Assembly: GCA_964017065.1 (NCBI GenBank) | Contig: OZ024787.1 | Span: 9,695,208 to 9,759,207 of the forward strand | Source: Haliclona indistincta | Taxonomy: Eukaryota; Porifera; Demospongiae; Haplosclerida; Chalinidae | Direction: 5' to 3' | DNA: 64,000 nucleotides | Part shown: piece after piece, positions 1 through 22,496 of the stretch | Position numbering within the stretch: position 1 is the stretch's first letter | How the letters are laid out: every line of letters begins with the position of its first letter | Translations under genes and position numbers: made by a program | Notes under the pieces: generated by a model | Databases searched by the model: none | What the model was told of the DNA's origin: nothing | What the model saw: only the letters and a program-made list of their open reading frames with translations

Positions 1-35
1 TCATAAGATTGTGAATTCATGGATGTGAATTTTTT

Positions 36-450
36 TGCCCAGATGGAAGGAAGTATGTAAACTTGATAAATTTTTATGTGAACATGTATTGGTACCTAAG
101 CTACAATTCTGTCAACATAGGGTTGCTACAGCTTTAACCACCACGACAGTAGAAGACGAAAACACTCACCACGGTTCAGATAGCTTGCACAAATCACAGT
201 AGCTGGACACTTGGAAAGCACAAAGAGAGCGGATTGCTGAACACAGGTAAAGCTGTGTGGCTGTACTAGAAGAAATGCACCTTCGCGCGCAATTGTGATT
301 CGAAAAGAAACCAGAAATGAATATTAATTCCAATTATTGCGGCCACGCCCACGCAAAAATTATTTATTTATTTTTTTCTGCAAAAACGAAAGAGTTCGCG
401 TCTTTGTCTTTGCGCGCTTTTTGTTCGGGTCAATGTACCAGACAACTGAG
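36..450. repeat. Diverged partial copy of the foldback-element family
   Basis: This stretch resembles one arm of the foldback element at 45470-46447. Shared landmarks are the start at the words CAGATGGAAGGAAGT, the phrase AGGGTTGCTACAGC, a T-rich tract followed by CTGCAAAAA, and TGTTCGGGTC. It is much more diverged than the two arms of that element are from each other, so it is an old relic of one arm. No gene is seen in 1-470. Confidence 0.6.
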
Positions 451-469
451 ACAAGTGCCTGCTGAATTC

Positions 470-1245
470 ATGGAAGTCGGTATTTTCATTGCGTACCCTA
501 ATAATCATCTGGCAAGGCAGAATGGTGATTCTGCGCTTGCTAGCTTACCGTTCTTCGAAGACTCCAGACAAATATGTGTTCTCCGTGATCTATACGGCGT
601 GGCGATACTCAAGCTTGTGCTTGGTCACGTGCGCTAACCACAGCTTGGTCACGTGCGTATTGCACAATCACTATAATTATTAATGGCGTCTAACACTTAG
701 CATCACGATCGAGAAATCGCGGAATTTATATCGCCGTTGCGCTAAAAACTAAGTTCAAAAGGCACATGCCAGGAGAATTTCACGACTGTTCGTGGGTGTT
801 TTGGTCTCGGCACTGCTCACGTAAAGGTGCTAGGCGAGTGGAAGGAAGGAAGGAAGGAAGGAAGGAAGGAAGGAAGGAAGGAAGGAGGGAGGGAGGGAGG
901 GAGGGAGGGAGGGAGGGAGGGAGGGAGGGAGGGAGGGAGGGAGGGAGGAAGGAAGGAAGGAAGGAAGGAAGGAAGGAAGGAAGGAAGGAAGGAAGGAAGG
1001 AGAAAACGAAGATGACGAAACTCGATTTTCACCGTTTCCAGGTTCGTCACTTTAGTAACAATCTCGAGCAATCTCCTTGCTACTGTAAGATGGGGCAACG
1101 CCAGATAGCAGATTTAAGTGTCTTTGGACGTATAAAATTCATCACCAGGCGAAATATCAGCGTTTGAACGCTAATACATTGTATGTAGCCGCCATCTTGT
1201 TTTCTCGTTCAACCCTACATAGGGAGACACTACCGTGTCTCCCTA
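470..1245 (-). repeat. Dispersed non-coding repeat, copy 1 (family also at 51955 and 63160)
   Basis: Read on the minus strand this begins ATTAGGGAGACACGGTAGTG and runs through the same landmarks as the copies at 51955-52600 and 63160-63720: a GCGTTCAAACGCTGATATTTCGCC-like block split by small changes, CTTACAGTAGCAAGGAGATT, CCACGAACAGTCGTGAAATT and GCTAAGTGTTAGACGCC. The open frames here are mostly products of the GGAA/GGGA microsatellite inside it. No protein family is recognised, so I read it as a non-autonomous mobile element. Confidence 0.75.
838..1000. repeat. GGAA/GGGA microsatellite
   Basis: The tract has tandem GGAA units, then GGGA units, then GGAA again, about 160 bases in total. 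It sits inside the dispersed repeat at 470-1245, at the position where the copies at 52200 and 63390 have only a short T/C-rich stretch (TTTCTTTCTTTC at 63395). The tract therefore expanded from a short seed within this copy. Confidence 0.95.
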
Positions 1246-1479
1246 ATATTAATAATTATTTTGAGTATAAAAAGCAATATTTTAACTGTTCTAAGTAGAT
1301 ACTGTATGGTGGTGTAAAGAATGTATATCGTATGGGCTGGAAAGCCAAATAATTACAATATTACAGCTGTAAAACTGTGGGTTTTATTGCAGTTAAAGAC
1401 ACTGGTCTAAATTTCATTTCAAACAGAATATTTTACATCAGGACTAATCCAAAATAAATCAGGAATCAAAAATCAGGAA

Positions 1480-1990
1480 TTCATGAGCAAACCAAATTAT
1501 TGCCGAAAATCTTCATTCTGAACTGACAGTCGTTGTTGGAACATTTGAAGCTGCTGTTATAAAAACAGAACGGTTTTCGCACCTTAAATCGAGCCACTAC
1601 TGGAGTCTGCTACAACAACTTTGCCAAACATGATCTCAAGTTTGCTGATGTTCTTGTTGGAAAAGATATTGATTAATACCCAAGTTCAAATCTATTGTAA
1701 CGAAGTCAAAGGGACACCAAAATCGGTGGTAAAGATGTTTTTTGATGATGCTGACATGTGGCATGATTTCATTGTCTGAAAAATCTAGCAAACATGTTGC
1801 CAATGCATTCATTGGACATCTTGCCAGTGGATCAATTCTGATTAACAAACCTAACATCAAAAAAGATTAGAAAACCCTGCTCTGCGATACCTATAGCTAG
1901 GAGGAGAGATGGAAGGACTCAGATTGAGTACACACCAGAGCAAGCCAAGTGCATCATTAGATGTCGACTATACACACTATAAGTTATTGA
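1480..1990 (+). pseudogene. Decayed nucleoside-phosphorylase-like fragment 1
   Basis: Bases 1620-1990 match the better preserved fragment at 5080-5772. They share the phrase CCAAACATGATCTCAAGTTT, the coding core for a GGEMEG motif at about 1902, and the end that encodes VDYTHYKL. In this copy the frame is broken by stops and small deletions, and part of the middle is lost. It lies directly before the duplicated SMG1 3' end, as fragment 2 lies before a third SMG1 piece, so the pair travelled together. Confidence 0.6.
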
Positions 1991-2052
1991 AACAAGGTAT
2001 CCACTGTGATGATAGCTAACAAGACTTATAAAGACACCTTTTGACAACATTA

Positions 2053-5061
<3,009 letters not shown>

Positions 5062-5069
5062 GACTCAAG

Positions 5070-5830
5070 AACAACTACGCCAAACATGATCTCAAGTTTG
5101 CTGATGTTCTTGTCGGGAAAGGCAATTCTTGCACCCAAGTTCAAATCTAATGGAACTGTGGATCCCCATGGTGAGGTCATAGTGACACCAAAAATCAATG
5201 AAAAAGCTGTTCTTTTTTTTACTATCAAATTATAGTGCTGCACAAATTATTGAAATAACCAAAAAATACAGTAGTCAAAGCAAAATTGAATAGAGTGGGC
5301 TTAAAGCCCCAAGAGCCAGACGGCGTTCCCCAATTGGATTGCAACTGACAGTCTCTGCAGTAGGAAAGAGGTTGATTTGTGGTCTCCTGACTGGCGGGTA
5401 ATTCTCTTTCCTATGCTTACATGTGGCACGATTTCATCATCTCCGAAAAACCAAGCTTACATATTGCCAGAGCATTCATCAGTTGGACGTCTTGCCAGTG
5501 GATCATTTCTGATCAATGATCCTGGTATCAAACTAGGATTGGAAGAACCAGCTCTGCGACACCTAGGAGGAGAGATGGAAGGATGGACCCAGATTGAGTA
5601 TCATACACCAGAGGGAGTTGAGTGCATCATCATCAAGGGAATTGCAGACTTTGCAGATGGCACTATATATAAAGTCTGGCAACCAGCAGCAGCCAAGGCA
5701 GCCGTCGACTATGCTCACTTCAAACTGAAACAAGATGCACAATCAGATGCCAACATTGATAATGAACTATAGACTATTGTAGCCTCGTACCCAGGTACTA
5801 GTGATGAACAAAACTTCATAGGAAAAGCCT
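5070..5830 (+). pseudogene. Nucleoside-phosphorylase-like domain fragment 2
   Basis: An open stretch at 5377-5772 encodes the C-terminal half of a purine nucleoside phosphorylase / uridine phosphorylase superfamily domain. GGEMEGW corresponds to the family's Glu-Met-Glu ribose-binding region, and KGIADFADG to the segment ending in the catalytic Asp. The end, AAAKAAVDYAHFKL, is the usual C-terminal helix. An upstream piece at 5085-5235 also belongs to the domain, on the evidence of similar spacing in fragment 1. The N-terminal part of the domain is missing and no start or partner domain is visible. In invertebrates this domain is often attached to Death-fold or NACHT proteins, but nothing here shows such a fusion. 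It is best read as an exon remnant inside a segmental duplication. Confidence 0.65.
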
Positions 5831-5934
5831 AGGAAAAGCTGCATTACAATACGATCATATTACAGATGTAGCTATGTAGGTAGCAAAATTATTTAATAAT
5901 CAAAGTAAAAAAAATTAATCCTGTTTTTTAGAGT

Positions 5935-6170
5935 AAATTGAATATTATATAACACATTCATACGGTATCCAGGATCAGGATCACAACCATCAAGCTTAGC
6001 TAACAGCACACACCATTTCTGCTTGCTCGTGAGTGGGCGTGGTATGTGTGATGCGGGGGTGGAGAGTTGGTCGAATACGCATGCCAATGAGCAATAATCT
6101 CGTGTTCAAAGTGAACTGAAAAAGACTGTAGTTATGAGTTCTGCTGCTGGAGAGCTACATAGAAAGAAAA
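5935..6170 (-). pseudogene. Third, decayed fragment of SMG1 last exons
   Basis: The minus strand at 5945-6000 encodes [17 protein letters not shown], close to [17 protein letters not shown] of the SMG1 penultimate exon. Bases 6130-6170 carry the upstream part of the same exon (rc of TATGAGTTCTGCTGCTGGAG). About 115 foreign bases separate the two pieces, and the final FATC exon is lost. It follows fragment 2 of the phosphorylase-like sequence in the same order as in unit A, which supports an older round of the same tandem duplication. Confidence 0.75.
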
Positions 6171-6707
6171 ATTGAAACTTGTACACACACAAAAGCACAG
6201 AGAGAGGATGTGTACTGTACATGTGTTTGAGAAGAGAACCTCTTATCTGTTGAAAGTGAGAACACACTAAATTAAAAACAACACCATGCATGTGGCACAC
6301 AACACAGTTCCATGCATGAAAGTAAATGTATTTTAAACACACAAAGTTCTACACAAGATTGTTGTGAAATTTTGTTCATGTTGTATATGATAAATACATG
6401 TATTATCATTTTGCGGAGAGGTTGTGGATAGTACGTACGTATACTGAAACTGAAGTGTAGATAATATTATTCTCATGATCCATTACACACGATGTATGTT
6501 TGGAAAACTTACACAAAACATATTAATAGTAAAGCAAACACTCATGAGAAAATTGTAAAAACAACTATAATACCTCCAGTAAAGATCATCACGAAAAGAT
6601 CCATGCATCACAAAAAGATCACGAAAAGATCATCACGACAAAATCCATGCAAAGACCATCATGAAAAAGTTCAATTCTATTGGTATACTTTTCAGCAGTC
6701 TACAAGT
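6171..6707. other. 5' flank of the membrane protein gene
   Basis: This is AT-rich sequence with no recognised gene. The frame of the following CDS stays open upstream to 6492, but that part encodes a low-complexity Lys/His-rich stretch with repeated GATCATCACGA-type words. It lacks any signal sequence, so I treat it as untranslated. Confidence 0.5.
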
Positions 6708-9700
6708 ATGATTACTAAAAGCATCATTCTTCTGGTGCTCAGCATCTCATGTCTATGCTCAACAAGAGATGTCTACATTCTGCCGTCTGAAGGTGAGCAC
6801 TGTCCTGGTACTCCTTGTTACAACATCAACACATTTGGAAAGATGGCTGACAGCTTCTTCAACTCTTCTGGCTTGGTTGTTAATTTCTTGGAGGGAACTC
6901 ACTTGTTGGATCTTCAGGAACTAGTGGTGTTCACAAACTTGACTAATGCTTTGTTTGAAGGCGATGGGAGAATGGAGCAGGGCTTTCATGAGACTGTCTG
7001 GCAGTCTACAGTGGTCATCAAGTGTACTGAACACTCCAGTACTGGTATCGCTTTTGTTAATAGCTCCAACATCACCTTCAGGTACATCACCATCACTAAC
7101 TGTGGGGGTAACATGACAAGTTTTTGTAATACCGACTTTTCGTGCAATGGCAGTCTTGGGTATTTCAAAATCATCTACAGTATTGCAATTGATCATGTTT
7201 CTATTCAGAATGGGACAGGTACTGGTCTTTTGATTGAAACCGATGGAGTTGAAGTGATAATCACTGATTCCTCATTTGCACATAATTTCGTCTATGGTAA
7301 CTTTTACGGAGGCAACATTGCAATTGTGTATTTTGACCCACAAACTTGTGATCTGCGAAATTACATGCACGATTTACTCATTTCAAACACAAATACATCA
7401 TTTGGAGACAGCGAGATAGAATACAGCGGAGGTATTTTGATTGATTTGCTACAAGGATCTTATAGTGTCACCATTTTACTTGATTCGGTTATAGCCTATG
7501 GCAACAAAGGCATTGGAAATATTTATATTTATGCTACAGAACACGAAGTACCCACTTACAATTTGATGATCAACAATTTCCTTAGTTGTCATGCAAATGG
7601 TTATGGTTTGGTAATCATATCTACACAAGATGAAAACAAACAATGCCCAGCTTCAACTAAAAATATGCCACATGATCTTACCATTGCTATTATCAACAGT
7701 AAGTTTACTCACAACAACAACAGCAATGATGATCATTATCAGCATGCAGTTGTGTTCATCAACCTTATAGGTGTAAAGTTCACAACGAGTATATTAATAC
7801 AGTCGACAGATATTTCTCACAATATTGGGTTTGGCTTATATTTATTTCTTTTCTCTTATCAATACAAAAGTCTATTTTTTATTACCATTGAAAATTTTAC
7901 TGCTAATAGCAACACTTGGCCTTATCACAGCAGTGAATTGCATTCAGCTATATACACAGTTTTTGTCACTAATCTAATCCTTAAAAATGTGAGCATTACT
8001 AACAACAACAATATGACTGGATTGACTGTATACCACACTGCAGTAGTAGCAAATGGTACTTTAATCTTCCATAACAACACTGGTATTGACGGAGGTGGAC
8101 TGGCTATGTATGCAAACTCATATGTTATGTTTCATCAAGATTCTGCTCTCAATTTCACTAATAACAATGCAAAGGAAAAAGGAGGAGCCATTTTTGTTGA
8201 TACTCAACTGAAATTTGCACCTTGTTTTTTCCAATATTCTGATAACACAATTCCTCAATCAGTGAAAGTTACAATAACTGGTAACACAGCAGGTACAGCA
8301 GGCACTGTCCTGTTTGGAGGTGACATTAGTAAGTGCATTTTATTTCTTGCAGATCAAACTTTTGGGAGCGAATGCTTTAACAAAACATTTGAATATTCAA
8401 CACAGACTGGTCCCTCGGTAATATCATCAGAACCTACTGATGTCTGCTTCTGTGATGACAACAACACAATAAACTGCTCTCAGACACAGCTAACAATGAC
8501 AGCCTATCCTGGAGAAGAGATCAATATCTCTGTTGTCACTGTAGGACAACAAAATGGAGTTGTTCCAGGAATTCTGCAGATAAAACCACTGGACAATTTC
8601 GACTCATCTGCTGTTACAGAGCTACACAACACAAGCGCTATGAACTGCACTACCATTGCACTCAAACCAATTCATCAAACATACGCTTTGAATGTATTCG
8701 GATATATTGAACCTTTCAAGTTGTTGAACATATCATTGATTGACTGTCCACTTGGATTTAATATATCCAACAAATCCAAAATGTGTGACTGTGAAGAACT
8801 GAAAAATATTATCGACACCATCACATGTAATAGAAACACTGGAAAAATAACACGAAAAGGAGACGTTTGGATTGGTAATATCAGTGATCTAATAATTGTA
8901 CGTAAAACATGTCCTTTTGACTACTGCAACACAGCACAGGTCAGCTTCTCTCTCACTGATCCTGATCCCCAGTGTGCTCTCAACAGGACTGGAATATTGT
9001 GTGGCAGTTGTCAGGATGGGCTCAGCCTTGCTCTGGGAACTAATAACTGTATTGGATGTAATCAATTCTCGTACCTTGCTTTGATCATTCCCTTTGCTGC
9101 TGCTGGGTTTGGTTTGGTAGCTCTTCTGATGGTTTTGAACTTGACAGTCTCCATTGGTACCATCAATGGGCTCATATTCTATGCCAGTATTGTCAAGATA
9201 AGTGAGAGCACTGGTATCTTCTTTCCTAATGGTCCAATTCCAGTACTGAATCAGTTCATTGCTTGGCTCAATCTTGACCTTGGTATCGAAACATGCTTTT
9301 ACCCTGGCATGACAGCCTATGCCAAGGTGTGGCTGCAGTTTGTATTCCCTCTCTACATATGGTTCATCATAGCCACCATCATAGTCCTGTGTCGCTACTC
9401 CACATGGCTGTCCAACAAGATTGGAGGCAATGTAGTGCAGGTACTTGCTACTCTCATCTTACTTTCATTCACAAAAATCTTCCGCACATTTGCTTCAGCC
9501 TTGTCTTGGATCAATTTGCCTTCAAAAGTTACTTTTTGGTACATAGATGGAAATATTTCATATTTTTCACCAGAACACTACATACTAATGGCAGCAGCTG
9601 TGTTGTTTCTACTTCTTGCTGTCCCTTACATACTTGCTCTACTGTTTGATGCCGTGATTGAGAAATATCTCACAAATTTTTCAGTAGTTCGTAGGCATTG

Positions 9701-10223
9701 GATCAAGTTCAAGCCTTTTGTTGATGCTTACAATGGGCCTTACAAGGACAAGTGTCGGTTTTGGACTGGTCTATTGCTCCTGGTTCGTATGTCGTTCACG
9801 CTAGTATCACTTCATTTGGACAGATTTGGTACTCTTATCTTCATAACAGGTAGCACCACTGTGCTTCTATCACTACTGGTCCATTTTGAAGGAGTCTATC
9901 AGAAGAAATACCTTAATAGTTTAGAGAGTTTATCTCTTCTTAATCTTGGTTTACTGTCTGCTCTTGCAGCAGTGTATCAGAATGATAACAATAGTGAACA
10001 AATAGTCACTATTATCAGTATAAGTGTTGCTCTCGTGACATTTATTGGAGTTATGTTCTTACATATACTTCTTCGTTTTCGTCACAACTTTATCGAGTAT
10101 TGCAATCAGAATGCAGTCGAGTCTAAAAGTTTGCTAAAAAACAAAGAAAGTAGTCCAGTTGAGCAGTTGGTTGAGCCTACCTCCTCTGAAGTGTACATGA
10201 GGAGAGAATCGCTGATTTATTAA
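6708..10223 (+). CDS. Secreted beta-helix ectodomain joined to a multi-pass membrane domain
   Basis: Function is unknown. The protein has 1171 residues from a single exon. The start at 6708 is chosen because it gives a clean signal peptide (ITKSIILLVLSISCLC), although the frame is open back to 6492. The next segment has the Cys pair of CPGTPCYNI and then about 600 residues of short imperfect repeats rich in N, T and V with many N-glycosylation sites. That pattern fits a right-handed parallel beta-helix. A Cys-rich EGF-like knot follows (NRTGILCGSC then C-x-x-C, about 8970-9060). The last 390 residues hold eight or nine hydrophobic helices, from FSYLALIIPFAAAGFGL to a final helix near 10020-10080, and a short polar tail. 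I associate this arrangement with a large sponge-expanded family of likely surface receptors, but its ligand and signalling are not shown. It lies between duplicated SMG1 pieces and is intact. Confidence 0.85.
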   Translation: MITKSIILLVLSISCLCSTRDVYILPSEGEHCPGTPCYNINTFGKMADSFFNSSGLVVNFLEGTHLLDLQELVVFTNLTNALFEGDGRMEQGFHETVWQSTVVIKCTEHSSTGIAFVNSSNITFRYITITNCGGNMTSFCNTDFSCNGSLGYFKIIYSIAIDHVSIQNGTGTGLLIETDGVEVIITDSSFAHNFVYGNFYGGNIAIVYFDPQTCDLRNYMHDLLISNTNTSFGDSEIEYSGGILIDLLQGSYSVTILLDSVIAYGNKGIGNIYIYATEHEVPTYNLMINNFLSCHANGYGLVIISTQDENKQCPASTKNMPHDLTIAIINSKFTHNNNSNDDHYQHAVVFINLIGVKFTTSILIQSTDISHNIGFGLYLFLFSYQYKSLFFITIENFTANSNTWPYHSSELHSAIYTVFVTNLILKNVSITNNNNMTGLTVYHTAVVANGTLIFHNNTGIDGGGLAMYANSYVMFHQDSALNFTNNNAKEKGGAIFVDTQLKFAPCFFQYSDNTIPQSVKVTITGNTAGTAGTVLFGGDISKCILFLADQTFGSECFNKTFEYSTQTGPSVISSEPTDVCFCDDNNTINCSQTQLTMTAYPGEEINISVVTVGQQNGVVPGILQIKPLDNFDSSAVTELHNTSAMNCTTIALKPIHQTYALNVFGYIEPFKLLNISLIDCPLGFNISNKSKMCDCEELKNIIDTITCNRNTGKITRKGDVWIGNISDLIIVRKTCPFDYCNTAQVSFSLTDPDPQCALNRTGILCGSCQDGLSLALGTNNCIGCNQFSYLALIIPFAAAGFGLVALLMVLNLTVSIGTINGLIFYASIVKISESTGIFFPNGPIPVLNQFIAWLNLDLGIETCFYPGMTAYAKVWLQFVFPLYIWFIIATIIVLCRYSTWLSNKIGGNVVQVLATLILLSFTKIFRTFASALSWINLPSKVTFWYIDGNISYFSPEHYILMAAAVLFLLLAVPYILALLFDAVIEKYLTNFSVVRRHWIKFKPFVDAYNGPYKDKCRFWTGLLLLVRMSFTLVSLHLDRFGTLIFITGSTTVLLSLLVHFEGVYQKKYLNSLESLSLLNLGLLSALAAVYQNDNNSEQIVTIISISVALVTFIGVMFLHILLRFRHNFIEYCNQNAVESKSLLKNKESSPVEQLVEPTSSEVYMRRESLIY

Positions 10224-10940
10224 ACACAACTAATACAATCCCTACATATCATTGGCGAGCGGCAATGATAATAATAATTATACTTGTTTGAACAAATTTT
10301 GAGTTTTTAAACTATTGCAATCAGAACAAGTTTGTTAATGTGTGTGCGCTTAATAATTATAATAATTGTTTCGACTTGCTCTTGACTTTCATTCCTAACT
10401 GTTTAATTTATTTTGCTAAAATCTGTTTTACATTGTATTATTATTATCATGTTCTAGAGTGCATAAAAAGTATAAAAAATTAAGCAATAATTGTTTTAAC
10501 TAGATACTGTATGGTGGTGTAAAGAATGTATACCGAATGCCCACAAAGCCAAATAATAGTATTCCTACGAAAATATTATATCACAGTGGCTGACTACAGC
10601 AGTTCTGCTAGTTGCTATTGACTGACACCTGACGTGCATTGAATTTAGCTTGTGACAAATATATTGTATAGTCAAAATGTTATGTATAGCCACTGATGTA
10701 GGGATCTATTGTCTGTTAGCAAGTCAATCGTACGTTACAATTCCATGCTTGCTCCTTGTTGGTTTACATTGTGGACAAGTAGCAGATTTCTTTATCCCTA
10801 CATCCTTTTGATTTCGTTAGAAATCTCTTTATTTTCTTGTAAGTTATTGAAACAAGGTATCTACTTTGATGATAGCTAACAAGACTTATAAAAACACTGA
10901 TGGACAAATTAGAACACAATAGGAAAAGCTGCATGACACT
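10224..10940. other. Intergenic, with 3' end fragment of a dispersed repeat
   Basis: No gene is seen. From about 10480 the sequence matches unit A of the segmental duplication. Bases 10735-10840 (CATGCTTGCTCCTTGTTGG, then ATTTCTTTATCCCTACATCC) match the far end of the repeat at 52495-52600, and in reverse the right window edge at 63930-64000. In unit C this repeat end takes the place of the phosphorylase fragment found in unit A. Confidence 0.6.
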
Positions 10941-10984
10941 GTTATAACTAGGTAGTAAAACATCGATATCTAAATCAGAGTTTA

Positions 10985-19012
<8,028 letters not shown>

Positions 19013-19019
19013 CTAGAGA

Positions 19020-19219
19020 NNNNNNNNNNNNNNNNNNNNNNNNNNNNNNNNNNNNNNNNNNNNNNNNNNNNNNNNNNNNNNNNNNNNNNNNNNNNNNNNN
19101 NNNNNNNNNNNNNNNNNNNNNNNNNNNNNNNNNNNNNNNNNNNNNNNNNNNNNNNNNNNNNNNNNNNNNNNNNNNNNNNNNNNNNNNNNNNNNNNNNNNN
19201 NNNNNNNNNNNNNNNNNNN
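19020..19219. other. Assembly gap (200 N)
   Basis: Exactly 200 undetermined bases follow a complete SMG1 exon (acceptor at 19013-19018). A copy of the 596-base MITE seen in full at 51183-51778 begins immediately after them. The rounded size suggests a scaffold join of estimated or arbitrary length. Confidence 0.99.
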
Positions 19220-19707
19220 GCGTCCTTTTACCCCAGTGAGTAGCCGCAATTGCCCACACTCAAGTCGGTCAATATGCCCCTCCCACTTCGAAAGTGAAGC
19301 CGATAAAGTGCAACGACCTCTTCAAATTTTGCTCAAAGTTAGTACTTTGGGGCTGGCTGCTGAAAAGTACACACAAATAGCAGTGGTTTTGGTGAGTGCA
19401 AAATGTAGCCCAGATCATAGAGAATGACCATAAATGTGTTTCCGAGCACCCTGAAGCCATAAAATGTCTCAATTTTCTTGGCAGCCATTTTGTTTTTCCT
19501 AAAATGTGAATTTTGCACTGAAGCCATAGAAATTCTGTCGCCATAATGTTTAGCGCAGGGGGCGCACCGAAAACCGGTCAATTTTTTGCGGTTATTTGTA
19601 TTCTTCAATTTGGCTTAATTTTGGGATATTTTAACACTTTTTGATAAAGTTATGGTGTCTGAAGTATGTATGTCGCCAAAAGGCGACATTAGGGGTTAAA
19701 GGGTTAA
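19220..19707. mobile_element. TTAACCCTTTA-type MITE, copy truncated by the gap
   Basis: This sequence matches 51296-51778 at high identity over its whole length, from CCTTTTACCCCAGTGAGTAG to the terminal TTAAAGGGTTAA. The left 110 bases of the element are missing, lost in the gap. The open frames here are non-coding shadows; the same frames appear in the other copy. Confidence 0.9.
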
Positions 19708-20309
19708 GGGGCGTAGAGACATAACGTCACGAGATTTGTTCTTGTAAATTATTCTTCAGAAAGCTCTTGCACGCATTCCTTGACGTTTGCGAGTGTGAAG
19801 AAGCACTAGCAAACAATGCAATGCTTGTTGAACGCCTATGATCGTGCCAAAGAAAGGAATAGACGTCATGAACGTGTAACGAGAATATCGAGAATATAAA
19901 GTGGGAAAATGGAGCATGTGCAGACAGTCTGTACCAGGCTCTTTTCTGAAAAAGAGCCTGAGAACAAGGCTAATAACAATAGAACTGTCTCTTCGCTCAC
20001 CCGTTTTTAAACGCTAAGATTTTGCTTAAAGACGTCTGCAGACTTGCCAATAAGCTGATTGCTTGCACAAGCAATAACTGTGTTTCCCACTGTTGAGAAT
20101 CTTCACCACTTTCTTGCTCATAGCAGCTCAGGGACCCGTGGGATGGATCAGGCAGATCGCATATTTATGTGTCGGTGGACGGAGCCACGAGGCATACAGT
20201 TCTGGTTTTTTAATGACAATTTTGCATACTATGCATGGTCGTACATGTATCAGTAGCATAAGCTAATACAGGGATCATGACAAACCAAGGTAATAATTAT
20301 TATTCAGTG
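19708..20309. other. Intergenic, no gene recognised
   Basis: I see only short frames. A fragment at 20165-20200 (GACGGAGCCACGAGGCATAC) belongs to the dispersed repeat that carries the CGCCCACCGAGGCATAA word elsewhere (23145, 26830, 47930). Confidence 0.5.
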
Positions 20310-20760
20310 TTCCAGTAGTTGAGGACACCTTTATTAAAAAACAGACGGGGATTGTAGAGAGCGCAGCTCAAGTGATACGAGCAGGATCATAGCCTCTCAG
20401 TCTAGGGTCCATGGGGAAGGATGCACAGGTGAGCCCAAATAATGAAAGTTATCCGCATTGTGAATTTGAAAAAAGAAGGATAGCTTGAGAAGCTCCCGTC
20501 TTTGCCTCAGAGATGGCAAGTTAATTAAACTGCAACAAGAGATCTTCATAATTTGCAGACCAATTTTTAGCACATATCCTCAGCGCCATCTTTTGAACCC
20601 TCTCCAGAGCTGCAATCAAACTCTGTTGGTAAGGATCCCACACTGGTGCAGCATACTCTAACAAAGGTCGCACCATGACTGTGTACAATTTAACAAGAGC
20701 TAGTTCTTGACGATGCATGTTTATAGAACCTCCTATAGCCCTTTGAGCACTGAAATGTTG
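20310..20760 (-). pseudogene. Non-LTR retrotransposon relic, end of reverse transcriptase ORF
   Basis: On the minus strand, 20521-20718 encodes VRPLLEYAAPVWDPY followed by ALERVQKMALRI. This is the segment after the reverse transcriptase palm that is typical of Jockey/CR1-like ORF2 proteins. Downstream (to 20310) come LPSLRQRRELLKL and, after stops, KGVLNYWN, the usual C-terminal end of such proteins. It is broken by stop codons and likely belongs to the same decayed element as 22497-23110. Confidence 0.8.
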
Positions 20761-22496
20761 TAAAATTACAACCCTACTTAATATTCATGGTAAGTGACCA
20801 CTTATTAATAATTTATTAATAACACAAGTTATAATGGTTATTGTACAGGAAATGAGATGCAGGCGGCATTCAAGTACCGTGAAACCACCCCCTTTGTCGG
20901 CATGGAGTCGGAACCTTCATCTTTACAAGTTTCCGGTGTCAGCGCTTTGAGGATCAAAGGATCCGACCTGTGAAGAACACTTCTTTTTAAAGAGACAGAC
21001 ATGAACTGTGTGGATGATAAGATATGTTTGTAGTGTCTGTGTGTGTCTAGCCGAAGGGGCCTGAGCCGATTGCAAGAGGAAGAAGCGAGCGAGCGAGCTG
21101 CACGACGAACTCCTGTCTATTACTCTATCGGTCAATGACAAGCATTCAGAACTTGTAGGAATTACTGCTGCAGTCATTTAAATGCACCTGGATAGCTGCA
21201 ATCAGCCACACAATTCGAAAAAGCTGGGTACAAGACCCCTCAAAATTCGCCATAGTTCCAGACCAGAAGAAACTACGCCTACAGTGACACGCCCAACAAC
21301 CAGCTGACGTGGTCAGGTTGCTAACGTGTGGGTGCATGGGTTAAGGTCACATGGTCCGCCCCAAAAGAGGTAGAGCATACCCACTGTTCTAGCAGCTGAC
21401 TTGGTAATGGCGTGTATTCATAACTCAAAAACGTATAATTAAAATATTCGGCCGGGGGGACTAGGGCGTTATTTAGAATCATTTCCCAATCGTTCTGTGT
21501 AGAAATTCCGCGTTCTTCTCCTTGCTCTGAGATAGGCAATTACTTGTCCTACAACCGCCTTACCTTGGGAAATAGATCAGTCCTTTAGTGGCTTGCTGAG
21601 GATGAAAAATTTTCCATGTATAGACCCAAGGATAGCGATGTGCGTGGGCATGGTCATGCGACCGGAAATCAGGTCTCCACCTTTTTCAATTCAAAAAGTG
21701 GAAATTGTCTTGCGCGACGTCTGAGTGCCGTTTCAGCGGCTAAAAATCACCCAAACGTTTTCAGATACGCTGATTCAACTAATTATGAAATTTAAGTGGA
21801 TAATTCTTGGAAACAATGCTGTTTTGCTATGATCAATCAGTGCATGCTAGATCAAAAAACCCAGCAATTTGGTAATCAAAAAATTATTTTCGTAGTCAAA
21901 CAGTTTGCAATGTAAGTTAAACTTGGAGAATGCCTTTGACCAGCACTTACAAAGATATTAGTAGCAGTTTAGTTTAGTGCAAACGTGATCCAAAGTCGCG
22001 CACAGCTGGAGTGTCATGCTAACTGGCATGTTCGCCATATACTGTAACAGGCAAATGGCTGGTCGAGCCTCCGTTATAGCCATTGTTGTGGATCTGACTG
22101 GTCATAGCTTGCTTGAATAAGTATGCCGAACAGGTCAGCGTAGCCCAGGCTGTCGTGTTATACTCAAGATTACTGTTTTGCACCTATGCTACAAAGTGTG
22201 TAACAGCGTCGCTGTAACCAGGAAGCCGGCTTTGTGATGTAAATTAGTGGAGAACAAAATCACACAGTAACCGCCACAAAACCCGATATAACTCAGCCAT
22301 TTTAGCACCGATTCAAACGAAATTTAGATTGTGTGCTGCTAAAGGTTAGCAGAAGCCACCTAAAACAACTAGAAATTGATTCAGACAGTTTAAACGTTTT
22401 AGTGCACATCGCTACCAAGGATCCTTGCGTCTGCAGTGACGACCAATTTCACCTGAAATCACGCTGGAATCACTGCTCCAATTCTCAAACACAAGA
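20761..22496. other. Repeat-like intergenic DNA, no gene recognised
   Basis: Only frames of up to about 85 codons without recognisable motifs are present. The stretch separates two pieces of reverse transcriptase in the order expected if an element on the minus strand was interrupted here. I find no inverted repeats that would define an insertion. Confidence 0.4.

Noticed and set aside
766..1167. 133-codon and 93-codon frames with EGRK or LPSF repeats
   Set aside because: They are produced by the GGAA/GGGA array within a dispersed repeat. The flanking parts are the same non-coding repeat as at 52000 and 63200.
19236..19608. Open frames after the assembly gap, repeated at 51262-51616
   Set aside because: The frames are carried by copies of one MITE and differ by frameshifts between copies, so no selection for coding is evident.
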